Shown: in pieces, positions 43,908 through 53,026 of the stretch | Layout of the letters: each line of letters starts with the position of its first letter | How positions within the stretch are numbered: the first letter of the stretch is position 1 | Source of the DNA: Microbacterium sorbitolivorans | Lineage (GTDB): Bacteria > Actinomycetota > Actinomycetes > Actinomycetales > Microbacteriaceae | Length of the DNA: 64,000 nucleotides | Reading direction: 5' to 3' | NCBI RefSeq assembly: GCF_003327285.1 | Contig: NZ_KZ848478.1 | Span: 17,134-81,133 of the forward strand | Position numbers and translations under genes: made by a program | The notes under the pieces: model-generated | Databases searched by the model: none | The model's input: only the letters and a program-made list of their open reading frames with translations | Told to the model about the DNA's origin: nothing

Positions 43908-45143
43908 ATGCGCCGCATCCTCGGCTTCGCCGCCACGACGCTCGTGGCAACGCTCGCTCTGACTGGCTGCACGGGCGGTTCGACGCCCTCGCCCGAAGAA
44001 ATCGCGGATCCGCTGCCGTCGGCTCTCGTCGACCAGTTCGTTTCCGCGACGGAGCACGCGCTCGAGGCCGCTGGCGCACCCGGCGCGATCGTCGGAGTGT
44101 GGGTGCCGTGGGCCGGCGAGTGGAAGTCGGGCGTCGGCGAGACCGAGCCGGGTAGCGGCGACGAGCCCGACACTGACATGACCTTCCGCGCGGGCACGGT
44201 CACGCGCTCGATGACGTGCGACGTGCTCTACGCCATGGACGGCGGATCCGTGCGCATCGACGACCCGATCACCGACTATGTGCCGAGCGTTCCGCAGCTC
44301 GACGACGTCACCCTCGGCAGCCTCTGCGACTCGGAGGCGGGCCTGCGTTCGTCTGGTGACCTGAACTGGAACCAGATCCTGCCGAACACGGCGCGCGAGT
44401 GGACGCCGCGCGAGTTCGTCTCGTCGGGCCTCGGCTCGGGGCGCACGAGCACCGGATCCTGGAACAACTCCGATACGTCGTACTTCCTGCTGGGCTACGC
44501 CCTCGAGAACGCAACGCACACGCCGCTCGCCGAGCTGATCCAGACGTACCTCACGGACCCGGAGAACCTGAAGCACACGGTCCTGCCGGCCTCGAAGGCC
44601 GCGACCCCCGGATCCAACGCGCTGCCCGGCTTCTACACGTCGTCGTCGGCGCGCCAGGCGGGCTGCGAGGAGCCGCCGGCCGAGTACACGAAGATCTCGT
44701 CGTCGATGGGATACGCCGATAGCGGCATCGTCTCGACGATCGACGACCTCGGTACCTACACCGCGAAGCTCGCGCGCCAGATCGGCGACCTCGAGGATCC
44801 GCCCGCGCGCTGGGCCGATTCGATGCCGGTCGACGCCGATGGCGACCAGTGGATCCGCGTCGCCGGCGGCGACCGCTTCTACGGCACCATGGTGGGCCAG
44901 GAGGGCTCGATCCTCGGCTACAGCACGGCGACCTACAGCGACATCAACACGGGCGTGACCGTTGCGGTGACGCTCAACAACTCGGCCTCCGGCGGCAACG
45001 TCGTGGGCGCGCTCGCCCGCGAGCTCGCGGCCATCGCGATGACCGCCGACGGCAGCCGCAAGCCCGAGGACGCGGCGCTGCCGTGGACGATCGAGCAGGC
45101 CCACGACGCCGTCACGGAAGCGGCGGTCTGCCCGGTCTCCTAA
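43908..45143 (+). CDS. Beta-lactamase-fold serine hydrolase lipoprotein with altered active site
   Basis: A 411-residue protein of the class C beta-lactamase/D-aminopeptidase family. The signal peptide has lipobox LALTGC (C21). The fold is recognisable: FRAGTVTRSM at the SxxK position, SWNNSDTSYFLLGYAL at the YxN position and GQEGSILGYST at the third motif. But the nucleophile and lysine read T97 and R100, the tyrosine is replaced (WNN) and the HxG-type histidine is Gln, so catalysis by the usual mechanism is unlikely. Possibly a cell-wall binding or sensing pseudoenzyme. The start ATG follows AGGGAG. Confidence 0.8.
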   Translation: MRRILGFAATTLVATLALTGCTGGSTPSPEEIADPLPSALVDQFVSATEHALEAAGAPGAIVGVWVPWAGEWKSGVGETEPGSGDEPDTDMTFRAGTVTRSMTCDVLYAMDGGSVRIDDPITDYVPSVPQLDDVTLGSLCDSEAGLRSSGDLNWNQILPNTAREWTPREFVSSGLGSGRTSTGSWNNSDTSYFLLGYALENATHTPLAELIQTYLTDPENLKHTVLPASKAATPGSNALPGFYTSSSARQAGCEEPPAEYTKISSSMGYADSGIVSTIDDLGTYTAKLARQIGDLEDPPARWADSMPVDADGDQWIRVAGGDRFYGTMVGQEGSILGYSTATYSDINTGVTVAVTLNNSASGGNVVGALARELAAIAMTADGSRKPEDAALPWTIEQAHDAVTEAAVCPVS

Positions 45144-45154
45144 ACCCGGTTCCC

Positions 45155-45203
45155 GTCGCGCAAAAGGTCCTTCCCCGGGGTGGGGAAGGACCTTTTGCGC
45201 GAC
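45155..45203. terminator. Bidirectional terminator between convergent genes
   Basis: A perfect 22-bp stem has arms 45155-45176 and 45182-45203 around GGGGT; the AAAAGG and CCTTTT segments inside the stem make it terminator-like for both strands. Confidence 0.93.
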
Positions 45204-45213
45204 CTGAGGCGTA

Positions 45214-47067
45214 TTACGGCACCAGGCGCGCCGCTCCCTTGTCGGCCGACTGCGCGAAGTGCGCGTAGGCGCGGAGCGCGGCGGTCACCTTGCGGGGGCG
45301 CGCCTCCTTGGGGCGGTAGCCGCCGGAGTTCTCGAGCGCCTCGCGGCGGCGGATCAGCTCCTCGTCGGACACCTCGAGTTGCAGCTTGCGGGTCGGGATG
45401 TCGATCGAGATGATGTCGCCTTCCTCGACGAGCGCGATGACGCCGCCGGCCGCTGCCTCGGGCGAGACGTGACCGATCGAGAGGCCCGAGGTGCCGCCGG
45501 AGAAGCGGCCATCGGTGATGAGGGCGCAGGCCTTGCCGAGTCCGCGTCCCTTGAGGAACGAGGTCGGGTAGAGCATCTCCTGCATGCCGGGGCCGCCCTT
45601 GGGGCCCTCGTAGCGGATGACGACGACGTCGCCCTCCTTGACCTCCTTGTTGAGGATGCGCTGCACCGCCTCGTCCTGCGACTCGCAGACGATAGCGGGG
45701 CCCGAGAAGGTCCAGATCGACTCGTCGACGCCGGCGGTCTTGACGACCGCGCCGTCGACGGCGATGTTGCCGCGCAGCACGCCGAGGCCGCCGTCCTTCG
45801 AGTAGGCGTGGGCGATGTCGCGAATGCAACCTGTCTCGGCATCGGTGTCGAGCGTGGCCCACCGCTCAGACTGAGAGAACGCGGTCGACGAACGCCTACC
45901 GCCGGGGGCAGCGTGCCATAGGTCTTCAGACTCGGCCGAGGCCTTGCCTCCGCGGATATCCCACTCATCGAGCCAGTCGCCGAGATTGGTCGAGTGCACG
46001 GTGTGGACGTCGTCGTGCAGCATGCCGCCGCGGCGCAGCTCGCCCAGCAGTGCGGGGATGCCACCGGCACGGTGCACGTCCTCCATGTAATAGGTGCGGC
46101 CGTTCGCGACGTTCGGCGCGACCTTCGCGAGGCAGGGAACGCGGCGCGAGACCGCGTCGATCTCGTTAAGGCCGAAGTCGACGCCCGCCTCGTGGGCGGC
46201 GGCGAGCAGGTGCAGGATCGTGTTCGTGGATCCGCCCATCGCGATGTCGAGGGCCATCGCGTTCTCGAACGCCTTCGGCGTCGCGATCTCGCGGGGGAGG
46301 ACCGAGTAGTCGTCCTCCTCGTAGTGGCGCTTCGTGATGTCGACGATCAGCTTGCCGGCGTTCTCGTACAGCGCGCGGCGGGCGGTGTGGGTCGCGAGCA
46401 CGGATCCGTTACCCGGCAGCGAGAGGCCGATGGCCTCGGTGAGGCAGTTCATCGAGTTGGCGGTGAACATGCCCGAGCACGAACCGCAGGTCGGGCAGGC
46501 CGACTCTTCGATGCGCTGGATGTCGGCGTCGGAGACGTTCTCGTTGACGGCCTCGCTGATCGCGTCGACGAGGTCGAGCGAGCGGACGGTGCCGTCGACG
46601 AGGGTCGCGCGGCCGGCCTCCATGGGGCCGCCGGAGACGAAGACCGTCGGGATGTTGAGGCGGAGGGCCGCCAGCAGCATGCCGGGGGTGATCTTGTCGC
46701 AGTTCGAGATGCAGATAAGCGCGTCGGCGCAGTGCGCGTTGACCATGTACTCGACGGAGTCGGCGATGATGTCGCGCGAGGGCAGCGAATAGAGCATGCC
46801 GTCGTGGCCCATCGCGATGCCGTCGTCGACGGCGATCGTGTTGAACTCACGGGCGATGCCGCCCGCCTTCTCGATCGCCTCGGAGACGATGCGGCCCACG
46901 GGCGCGAGGTGCGTGTGGCCCGGTACGAACTCGGTGAACGAGTTCGAGACGGCGATGATGGGCTTGCGGCCGATCGACATGCCGTCGACGCCGGATGCGC
47001 GCATCAGCGCGCGCGCGCCGGCCATGTTGCGTCCGTGGGTGACTGTGCGTGAGCGATAACTGGGCAT
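45214..47067 (-). CDS. ilvD: Dihydroxy-acid dehydratase
   Basis: The third step of valine and isoleucine synthesis: dehydration of 2,3-dihydroxy acids to 2-oxo acids. The 617-residue protein matches the long E. coli/Corynebacterium type. Iron-sulfur cysteines are C123 ([10 protein letters not shown]) and C191/C194/C197 ([12 protein letters not shown]). The C-terminal signature is [20 protein letters not shown]. It is monocistronic here, and converges with the lipoprotein gene through a shared terminator. Confidence 0.97.
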   Translation of the reverse strand: MPSYRSRTVTHGRNMAGARALMRASGVDGMSIGRKPIIAVSNSFTEFVPGHTHLAPVGRIVSEAIEKAGGIAREFNTIAVDDGIAMGHDGMLYSLPSRDIIADSVEYMVNAHCADALICISNCDKITPGMLLAALRLNIPTVFVSGGPMEAGRATLVDGTVRSLDLVDAISEAVNENVSDADIQRIEESACPTCGSCSGMFTANSMNCLTEAIGLSLPGNGSVLATHTARRALYENAGKLIVDITKRHYEEDDYSVLPREIATPKAFENAMALDIAMGGSTNTILHLLAAAHEAGVDFGLNEIDAVSRRVPCLAKVAPNVANGRTYYMEDVHRAGGIPALLGELRRGGMLHDDVHTVHSTNLGDWLDEWDIRGGKASAESEDLWHAAPGGRRSSTAFSQSERWATLDTDAETGCIRDIAHAYSKDGGLGVLRGNIAVDGAVVKTAGVDESIWTFSGPAIVCESQDEAVQRILNKEVKEGDVVVIRYEGPKGGPGMQEMLYPTSFLKGRGLGKACALITDGRFSGGTSGLSIGHVSPEAAAGGVIALVEEGDIISIDIPTRKLQLEVSDEELIRRREALENSGGYRPKEARPRKVTAALRAYAHFAQSADKGAARLVP

Positions 47068-47150
47068 GATGCTATTGTGCCTCTCTTCTCGCGTGAGAAA
47101 TGCACTCTGGGCGATGGGGTTGGTACGAGTAGTGCGGGTACTATCGACGC

Positions 47151-47936
47151 ATGATCCAGCCGCGCACGCCCCGCCGTCAGGAGCTCGGCGACTTCCTGGC
47201 CGCGCGCCGGCGTTCCGCCTCGCGCGCCGAGCTCGGCCTGCCGCGCCACGCGCGGCGCGGCGACGCGGGCCTCAGCCGCGAGGACGTCGCGACGCTCGCG
47301 GGCGTGAGCGCCTCCTGGTACACCTGGCTCGAGCAGGGCCGCGACATCAACGTGTCGCGCCAGGTGCTGAACGCGGTCACCCGGGTGCTGCGGCTGAGCG
47401 ACGACGAGGCCGCGTACGTCGCGGGCCTCGCCGAGCGGGGTGCGGATCCGGTGGAGCTGCGCGAGAGCGTGCCGGCTCACCTGCAGCGGTTGGTCGATGC
47501 GCTCGAGTTTCCGTCGTTCGTCGTGACGACCGAGTGGGCGATTGTGGGGTGGAATGCGGCATACGAATGGCTATACCCGCGGATCTCCTCGCTGGAGCCG
47601 GCCGACCGCAACCTGCTGTATCTCGTTTATACGGATCCGCAGCTGCGCGAGATGCTGCCCGATTGGGAGCAAGACTCGCGCCGCTTCCTCGCGGAGTTCC
47701 GCGCCGAGGCCGGCGTGCGGCTCGCGGGCCCGCGCCACAGCGCCGTCGTTGAGCGGTTGCGCGCATCGAACCCCGACTTCGACTCGCACTGGTCTGAGCT
47801 TGGCATCTCGCGCTTCTCGTCGCGCCGGCGCGTGTTCCGCCACCGCGACGAGGGGCTTATCGAGTTCGAGCACCACCGGCTCGTGCCGTCGGACGCGACG
47901 GATCTGCACGTCGTGATGTACGTACCGATGCCGTAG
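47151..47936 (+). CDS. XRE-family regulator with MmyB-like ligand domain
   Basis: A 261-residue regulator: an N-terminal helix-turn-helix ([27 protein letters not shown], about 43-69) followed by a PAS-like MmyB domain from about 105 with [18 protein letters not shown] and [14 protein letters not shown]. Family members often regulate a neighbouring oxidoreductase and may bind fatty acids. The neighbour here is the convergent YitT gene, with which its last 80 bases overlap. Confidence 0.88.
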   Translation: MIQPRTPRRQELGDFLAARRRSASRAELGLPRHARRGDAGLSREDVATLAGVSASWYTWLEQGRDINVSRQVLNAVTRVLRLSDDEAAYVAGLAERGADPVELRESVPAHLQRLVDALEFPSFVVTTEWAIVGWNAAYEWLYPRISSLEPADRNLLYLVYTDPQLREMLPDWEQDSRRFLAEFRAEAGVRLAGPRHSAVVERLRASNPDFDSHWSELGISRFSSRRRVFRHRDEGLIEFEHHRLVPSDATDLHVVMYVPMP

Positions 47937-48585
47937 CGCGGCGCCCTGCCGTGACGGCGACGTAGCGGCCGGGGCGGTGGTTGAGCGCGATGATGAGGTT
48001 CATCGTGACGACGCCGAGGGCCGAGGCGAGCAGTACCTGCCACGTCGAGATCGCGAGCGATGCCAGGACGACGCACGCGTCGCCGACCATCATCGTGTAA
48101 CCGGCACGCCAGCCCAGCTTGTCCTGCAGGATGAGGCCGACGATGTTGAACCCACCCATGCTGGCGCCGTGCCGGAAGAGCACAATGACGCCCACCGACG
48201 CGACGACGGATCCGGTGACCGCCGCGTAGAAGGGGTTGAGTTCGATGTCGCCGATCGTGCCGATGCCAGGCAGGGCGTGGAACGACGCGAACGCCGAGAC
48301 GAGCCCGATCGCGAGGGCGCTGCGCAAGACGAAACCCCAGCCCTTGCCGCGGATCGCGAGCGCGAAGAACGGCAGGTTGATCACGACGAACCACACGCCG
48401 AAGGGGATCGGCGTCGTGTAGTCGAGCAGCAGGGTGAGGCCCGCCGTGCCGCCCGTGACGACCCCGCCGGCGCGCAGCAGGAATAGGCCGATCGAGACCA
48501 CGATGGTGCCGCAGAGGATCCCGAGCACGTCGTCGAGTACGGAGTGCTGAGGGGCGGGATGGGGAACGGGGATGTCGGTGGCCAC
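47857..48585 (-). CDS. YitT-family membrane protein
   Basis: A 242-residue protein if started at GTG 48585, with five or six predicted spans. Family features are DVLGILCGTIVVSIGLFLLRAGGVVTGGTAGLTLLL and FRHGASMGGFNIVGL. YitT proteins are putative transporters of unknown substrate. The upstream extension to 48759 is not hydrophobic or family-like, so I use the GTG before ATDIPVPHP. The basic C-terminal ~27 residues are antisense to the MmyB-type gene and may be non-functional. Confidence 0.8.
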   Translation of the reverse strand: MATDIPVPHPAPQHSVLDDVLGILCGTIVVSIGLFLLRAGGVVTGGTAGLTLLLDYTTPIPFGVWFVVINLPFFALAIRGKGWGFVLRSALAIGLVSAFASFHALPGIGTIGDIELNPFYAAVTGSVVASVGVIVLFRHGASMGGFNIVGLILQDKLGWRAGYTMMVGDACVVLASLAISTWQVLLASALGVVTMNLIIALNHRPGRYVAVTAGRRATASVRTSRRADPSRPTARAGGARTR

Positions 48586-48744
48586 GTCATCGATCTTGCG
48601 ATGCGGAGATCGGTATGCGCAACTCGGCTTCGTGAGGCTGATCAATATGCGCGATCGATGGCACCTCTGAATAGCATGATGCACCCGCGCCACTTTCTCC
48701 GCGGATCCATCGGTCGAATCGATTGCGCGTCGGGCGCGGCTCTG

Positions 48745-48768
48745 ATTGAATGATCTCAACCATTAAAT
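48745..48768. promoter_or_regulatory. Candidate operator before the Gfo/ThuA operon
   Basis: ATTGAATG and CATTAAAT (7 of 8 pairs) are separated by eight bases in an AT-rich patch ending 17 bases before the start codon. The AT-rich dyad in otherwise GC-rich DNA suggests a repressor site overlapping the promoter. Confidence 0.4.
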
Positions 48769-48785
48769 TCGATGAGGAAATCAAT

Positions 48786-49826
48786 ATGGCACTTCGCATC
48801 ATCCACGTCGGGCTGGGCGGCTGGGGCGGCAACTGGGCCCGCACCGTCATTCCCGCAGTCGCCGAGGTCGAACTGGTCGCGGCGGTAGACCCCCACGAGC
48901 CCACGCGCCTCGCCGTCGGAGAGGACGTCGGCTTCCCGGCGAGCATCGGCTACGCGTCGCTGACCGAGGCGCTCGACGCCGTCGAGGCCGACGCCGTCGT
49001 CATCACCTCGCCCGCCGTCACGCACGTTCCGCTCGCGCTCGAGGCGCTCGATCGCGGGCTGCACGTGCTCGTCGAGAAGCCCTTCGCCAACGCGGTCGAG
49101 GAGGCGCTCGTGGCGACGCAGCGCGCCGAGGATCTCGGCCTCGTGCTGCAGGTCAGCCAGAACTACCGCTTCTTCCCGGCCCCGCGCGCCGTGCGCTCGC
49201 TACTCGCGCAGAAGGCGATCGGCGAGGTCTCGGCGATCAGCGTCGACTTCCGCCGATGGGACAACGACCTGCCGAAGGCCGAACACCCGCACTACGCGTT
49301 CCCGCACCCCATGATCAACGACATGGCGATCCACCACTTCGACATGCTGCGCATGATCACGGGCCAGGAGGCCGTGTCGGTCTTCGCGAAGACGTCGGAT
49401 CCGTCGTTCAGCAAGTACGACGAGGAGGCGTCGGCAGTCTTCATCATCGAGCTCGAGTCGGGCGTTCTCGTGAGTTACCGCGGCAGCTGGCTGAGCCGCG
49501 GCAAGCCCACCGCCTGGGCGGGAGAGTGGCGCATCGACGGCGAGGAGGGCGAGCTGCAGTTCACCAGCCGCGCCGACGGCCCGAACAACGTCGACGGTGA
49601 TAGCGTCTCGATCCTGCGCGCGGGCGAGGACGACGCCGAGAGCGTCGACCTCGAAGACATGGACCTCGTCGAGCGTGCCGCGGGCCTTCGCGCCTTCGCG
49701 GCGTCGGCCGCCGGCGGCCCCGCGCCAGAGAGCACGGGCCGCGACAACCTCGGCAGCCTCGCCCTCATGGAGGCCGCCGCGCGTTCGGCCGCCTCGGGCA
49801 AGGTCGAGGCGGTGAAGATCCCGTGA
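48786..49826 (+). CDS. Gfo/Idh/MocA-family sugar oxidoreductase
   Basis: A 346-residue NAD(P)-dependent dehydrogenase: Rossmann motif GLGGWGGNW near residue 8, the conserved EKPFAN near 98-103, and the catalytic-region [10 protein letters not shown] with an invariant Asp and His. Start 48786 follows GAGGAAA seven bases upstream. It overlaps the ThuA-like gene by GTGA. The pair resembles thuB-thuA of trehalose and related 3-keto-sugar metabolism in rhizobia; the actual substrate is unknown. Confidence 0.9.
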   Translation: MALRIIHVGLGGWGGNWARTVIPAVAEVELVAAVDPHEPTRLAVGEDVGFPASIGYASLTEALDAVEADAVVITSPAVTHVPLALEALDRGLHVLVEKPFANAVEEALVATQRAEDLGLVLQVSQNYRFFPAPRAVRSLLAQKAIGEVSAISVDFRRWDNDLPKAEHPHYAFPHPMINDMAIHHFDMLRMITGQEAVSVFAKTSDPSFSKYDEEASAVFIIELESGVLVSYRGSWLSRGKPTAWAGEWRIDGEEGELQFTSRADGPNNVDGDSVSILRAGEDDAESVDLEDMDLVERAAGLRAFAASAAGGPAPESTGRDNLGSLALMEAAARSAASGKVEAVKIP

Positions 49827-50557
49827 CCCTCCGAGTGCTCGTCTGGAACGAGAACAAGCACGAGTCGCGCGGCGACGCGCACGTCAACGAGCTCTACCCC
49901 GAGGGGATCCACGGCGCGATCGCCGAGGGCCTCCGCGGCCTGCTCGGCGACGAGGCCGTCGTGAACACGGCGACGCTGCAGGAACCCGAGCACGGCCTCA
50001 CGCAGGAGGTGCTCGATCACACCGACGTGCTGCTCTGGTGGGGTCACATCGGTCACGACGAGGTCGCCGACGAGGTCGTCGACCGCGTCTACCGCCGCGT
50101 GCACGAGGGCATGGGCCTCATCGTGCTGCACTCCGGTCACTACTCGAAGATCTTCACGCGACTTATGGGCACGACGTGCTCGTTGAAGTGGCGCGGCGAC
50201 GGCGAGCGCGAGCTCGTCTGGACCGTGGATCCGCGGCACCCGATCGCGGCCGGCGTGCCGAGCCCGATCGTGATCCCGGAGCAGGAGATGTATGGCGAGT
50301 TCTTCGATATCCCCGAGCCCGACGAGCTCGTGTTCATCTCGAACTTCGCGGGCGGCGAGGTGTTCCGCTCCGGCGTCACCTATCGTCGCGGCAACGGGCG
50401 GGTGTTCTACTTCTCGCCCGGCGACCAGGAGTTCCCCGTCTACCACCAGCCCGAGATTCGCCGGGTGCTCGCGAACGGCGTGCGCTGGGCGGCACCGGTG
50501 GCGGACAACCTGCCGCTGACGGCCGACTACCACGCCACCGGCTGGTTCGAGCAGTAA
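49823..50557 (+). CDS. ThuA-like trehalose-utilisation family protein
   Basis: A 244-residue protein of the ThuA family (class I amidotransferase-like fold). Typical motifs are [12 protein letters not shown] at the N-terminus, [13 protein letters not shown] near 70, [14 protein letters not shown] near 98, and [19 protein letters not shown] late in the protein. The catalytic cysteine of amidotransferases is absent, as in the family. It starts with GTG overlapping the dehydrogenase stop, so both are co-translated and probably act on the same keto-sugar. Confidence 0.9.
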   Translation: MTLRVLVWNENKHESRGDAHVNELYPEGIHGAIAEGLRGLLGDEAVVNTATLQEPEHGLTQEVLDHTDVLLWWGHIGHDEVADEVVDRVYRRVHEGMGLIVLHSGHYSKIFTRLMGTTCSLKWRGDGERELVWTVDPRHPIAAGVPSPIVIPEQEMYGEFFDIPEPDELVFISNFAGGEVFRSGVTYRRGNGRVFYFSPGDQEFPVYHQPEIRRVLANGVRWAAPVADNLPLTADYHATGWFEQ

Positions 50558-50577
50558 CACCGCGACCGCCCCCGGGG

Positions 50578-50729
50578 CATGTCCCAGTTGTGGTGGGAAT
50601 GGCGCCCTCATTCCCGCACAAAGTGGGACATGCTTCGGGCCGTGTCCCACTTGTGGCCGGAATGGCACCCCTATTCCCGCACAAAGTGGGACACGATCCA
50701 GACCATGTCCCACTTGAAGCTGGAATGCC
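50578..50729. repeat. Two and a half tandem 55-bp palindromic units
   Basis: Units at 50578-50632 and 50641-50695 begin with TGTCCCA(C/G)TTGTGG and end with CACAAAGTGGGACA, so each folds on itself; the period is 63 bases. A third, half unit (CATGTCCCACTTG...) runs to the ROK stop codon. They fill the gap between convergent ThuA and ROK genes. Confidence 0.93.
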
Positions 50730-50730
50730 G

Positions 50731-51933
50731 CTACGCCGCCAGTCGCCTCGCCGCCAGCAGCGGGACCGAGACCTCGCGCGCCGCGAGCCGCGCCGTCGCG
50801 AGGGCCCCGTGCGTGACGGCCTCGGCCCCGAGGGGCGACGCGACGACCTGGGGCGCCGGCAGGTGTAGCTCGTCGGGAACGTAGCGCCGCGTCGCCTCGA
50901 GCACGGGCTCGATCGCGTCGGCGAACGACCCGCAGACGACCACGCGCTCGGGGTCGTACATGCTCCCGAGCACGCCGATGATGCGGGCGAGCATCTCGCC
51001 GACGCCGTCGGCGACGCGGAGCGCGTCCGGATCCCCGTCGGCGGCGAGCCGCAGGATCTCGCGCGCGTTGGCGGATCCGCCCGCGAGCGGGCTGCTCGGC
51101 GCGACGGATCCGTCGTCGACGAGCGCGCGGGCGCCGCGCTCGAGCGCCGAACGCAGCCCGCCGGTCGAGGTGACGCCGACGACGCGGTCGAAGACGATGC
51201 TCTCGCCGACGCCGCCGTGCGCGCCGTGCAGCACGTGGCCGTCGACGACGACGCCGCCGCCGAAGCGTTCTCCCGCGAGGAGGGCTACGTAGTCGCTGGA
51301 TCCGGTGGCGGCCCCGTCCGCGCCCTCGGCGATCGCCGCCATGGTGGCGTCGTTCTTGACGTCGGCGGCGGGCGCCCAGTCGCGCAGGGCCGCGATGAGG
51401 CCTGGGTTCGTGCGCTCCCAGAAACCCTCGCGGTGGGGCGGCGAGACGCCGTCGCGGTCGACGGGCGCCGCGACGCCAGCGCAGATCGCGAGGACTTTTT
51501 CGCGGGGCGTGCCCGCGTCGTCGAGGGCGAGCTGCAGGGTCTGGAGGATGGTCGCGAGGCGGTTAGTCGGCGAAGCGACCGGATCCAGATCCGCGCGGCG
51601 CAGCGCGAGGCTCGTGAGCGCGAGGTCGGCAACCTCGACGGCGAGGTGGGCGTGGCCGGCGTCGATGCCGACGATGACGCCGAGGTCTTCCGCGAGCGCG
51701 AAACGGCGCGCGGGGCGACCCGCGCGATAGCTACCGGCGGCGCGGGCGTTCGGGAGCTCGTCGAGCACGCGGGCCTCGACGAGGGTGTCGATCGCGTCGA
51801 TCGCGGTCGACCGCGTCACACCGGTGTGCGCCATCATGTCGGTCGCGGTGAACTCGGTCGCCGTCCACGCGAAATCGAGGGCCGCGCCGACGCTGGCGCG
51901 GCCCGTTCCGAGATCCGGGGAGATATCTGCCAT
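50731..51933 (-). CDS. ROK-family transcriptional repressor
   Basis: A 400-residue ROK (NagC/XylR type) regulator. The winged helix lies at about 25-55 (DMMAHTGVTRSTAIDAIDTLV); the sugar-kinase-like domain begins VIVGIDAGHAHLAVEV near 86 and includes KNDATMAAIAEG and GERFGGGVVVDGHVLHGAHGGVGE. The ROK zinc-binding GHxxxxxxGxxCxCGxxGC motif is missing, as in several actinobacterial members. It is divergent from the alpha-glucoside-type operon, which it probably represses in the absence of sugar. Confidence 0.88.
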   Translation of the reverse strand: MADISPDLGTGRASVGAALDFAWTATEFTATDMMAHTGVTRSTAIDAIDTLVEARVLDELPNARAAGSYRAGRPARRFALAEDLGVIVGIDAGHAHLAVEVADLALTSLALRRADLDPVASPTNRLATILQTLQLALDDAGTPREKVLAICAGVAAPVDRDGVSPPHREGFWERTNPGLIAALRDWAPAADVKNDATMAAIAEGADGAATGSSDYVALLAGERFGGGVVVDGHVLHGAHGGVGESIVFDRVVGVTSTGGLRSALERGARALVDDGSVAPSSPLAGGSANAREILRLAADGDPDALRVADGVGEMLARIIGVLGSMYDPERVVVCGSFADAIEPVLEATRRYVPDELHLPAPQVVASPLGAEAVTHGALATARLAAREVSVPLLAARRLAA

Positions 51934-51993
51934 GGGGCTTGACTCCTTCTCGAGATTGATGCAATAGTAGCCTCATAACCAATAGATTCGATC

Positions 51994-52005
51994 AGTAAAT
52001 TTACT
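51994..52005. promoter_or_regulatory. Candidate ROK operator
   Basis: AGTAAATTTACT is a perfect 12-bp palindrome in the gap between the ROK gene and the (IS-interrupted) binding-protein gene. AT-rich dyads of this form are common ROK sites. Confidence 0.5.
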
Positions 52006-52055
52006 CGGTCGGATGTACCCGCCGGAAGGACGATGGTGTCTGAAAGATGGTTCGA

Positions 52056-52098
52056 ATGAAGAGGGCGCGCATCACGCGAATCGCCGCGGCAGCGCTAG
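52056..52098 (+). pseudogene. Severed 5' end of the sugar-binding lipoprotein gene
   Basis: ATG at 52056 (or 52047) begins MKRARITRIAAAAL, a textbook basic n-region and hydrophobic start of a signal peptide. The frame stops at the CTAG target at 52095-52098 where the IS begins. After the IS the sequence resumes from CTAG in the same frame as GLAVVGTGLAAC. Joining the two sides without the IS gives one intact lipoprotein signal peptide. Confidence 0.85.
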
Positions 52099-52106
52099 GG
52101 CGTGTC

Positions 52107-52685
52107 TCATAAACATCGTTGGCTCCAGGCGATCACCGCGTTGAGCACCACCGCGGCGCGGAAGACAACCGCGAGCTTGTCGTAGCGAGTCGCCAGCCCC
52201 CGCCATTGCTTGACGTCGCAGAAGCGCCGCTCCACGACGTTACGTCCCTTGTAGTCGACCGCGTCGAATCCAGGCGGTCGCCCTCCGCGCGACCCGCGTC
52301 GTTTCCGGTGCGCCTGCTGGTCGCGCGGTTGCGGGATCACGGCGCGGATGCCGCGGTCGCGCAAGTGACTGCGGATCGCTCGTGAGGAATACGCCTTGTC
52401 GCCACGGACCGCGTCCGGGCGCGTGCGCGGACGCCCGACCTGCCGCGCGACCCGAAGCCTGGACAACAGTGGCAGCAACGCGGGCGCGTCGCCAGACTGG
52501 CCGGGTGCGACCGCGATCACCAGGGGGAGGCCGTGGTCGTCGACGAGCTGGTGGATCTTCGTCGACAGTCCGCCGCGGGAGCGTCCGATCGCGTGATCAG
52601 GCGGCTCGACGGCCGGATTCGTGTAATTCGATCCAGCCCCCTGTGAGGCGCGTGAGGTTGGTCGCGTGCTGATGCGCACGAGCAA
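52107..52685 (-). CDS. IS5-family transposase, downstream frame (orfB)
   Basis: This carries the catalytic C-terminal part: AIGRSRGGLSTKIH and, later, AVRGDKAYSSRAIR with a DDE aspartate and RRFCDVKQWRGLATRYDKLA with the terminal glutamate/Y(2)R(3)E(6)K-like region. The true protein is probably the fusion of the upstream frame with this one by a one-base shift at the GGGGG run (52637-52641), after which GAGSNYTNPAVE continues the family sequence. The listed start is nominal. Confidence 0.85.
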   Translation of the reverse strand: MLVRISTRPTSRASQGAGSNYTNPAVEPPDHAIGRSRGGLSTKIHQLVDDHGLPLVIAVAPGQSGDAPALLPLLSRLRVARQVGRPRTRPDAVRGDKAYSSRAIRSHLRDRGIRAVIPQPRDQQAHRKRRGSRGGRPPGFDAVDYKGRNVVERRFCDVKQWRGLATRYDKLAVVFRAAVVLNAVIAWSQRCL

Positions 52686-52992
52686 TCGTGGAGTCCACCG
52701 ATACCGTCCAGCCGATCTTCCCGTCCTGGTCTGCCGCAGCGAGCAGTCTCTGATGGATCCGGTCCCAGGTGCCGTCGCCGGCGAGGTTGCGATGCCATCG
52801 CCACACCGTCTGCCAGGGGCCGAACTCCCGCGGCAGATCGCGCCACGCGATCCCGCACCGATACCGATAGATGATGCCCTCCACGATCATCCGCGCGTCC
52901 GAGAACGGGCGACCCTGGCGGCCCGTCCGGGACGGGAGGAACGGCGCGATCAACGCCCACTGATCATCCGAGAGGAGCTGGAAACGCGACAC
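52597..52992 (-). CDS. IS5-family transposase, upstream frame (orfA)
   Basis: A 131-residue N-terminal frame beginning MSRFQLLSDDQWALIAPFLP, with the DUF4096-like GRPFSDARMIVEGIIYRYRCGIAWRDLP and the first catalytic aspartate in SVDSTIARAHQHA. It runs out of homology after the GGGGG run, where orfB takes over, as in other IS5-family elements with frameshifted transposases. Confidence 0.88.
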   Translation of the reverse strand: MSRFQLLSDDQWALIAPFLPSRTGRQGRPFSDARMIVEGIIYRYRCGIAWRDLPREFGPWQTVWRWHRNLAGDGTWDRIHQRLLAAADQDGKIGWTVSVDSTIARAHQHATNLTRLTGGWIELHESGRRAA

Positions 52993-53026
52993 CCCTTCAG
53001 AGTTTCAGCCAGACCACTCAACCTTT

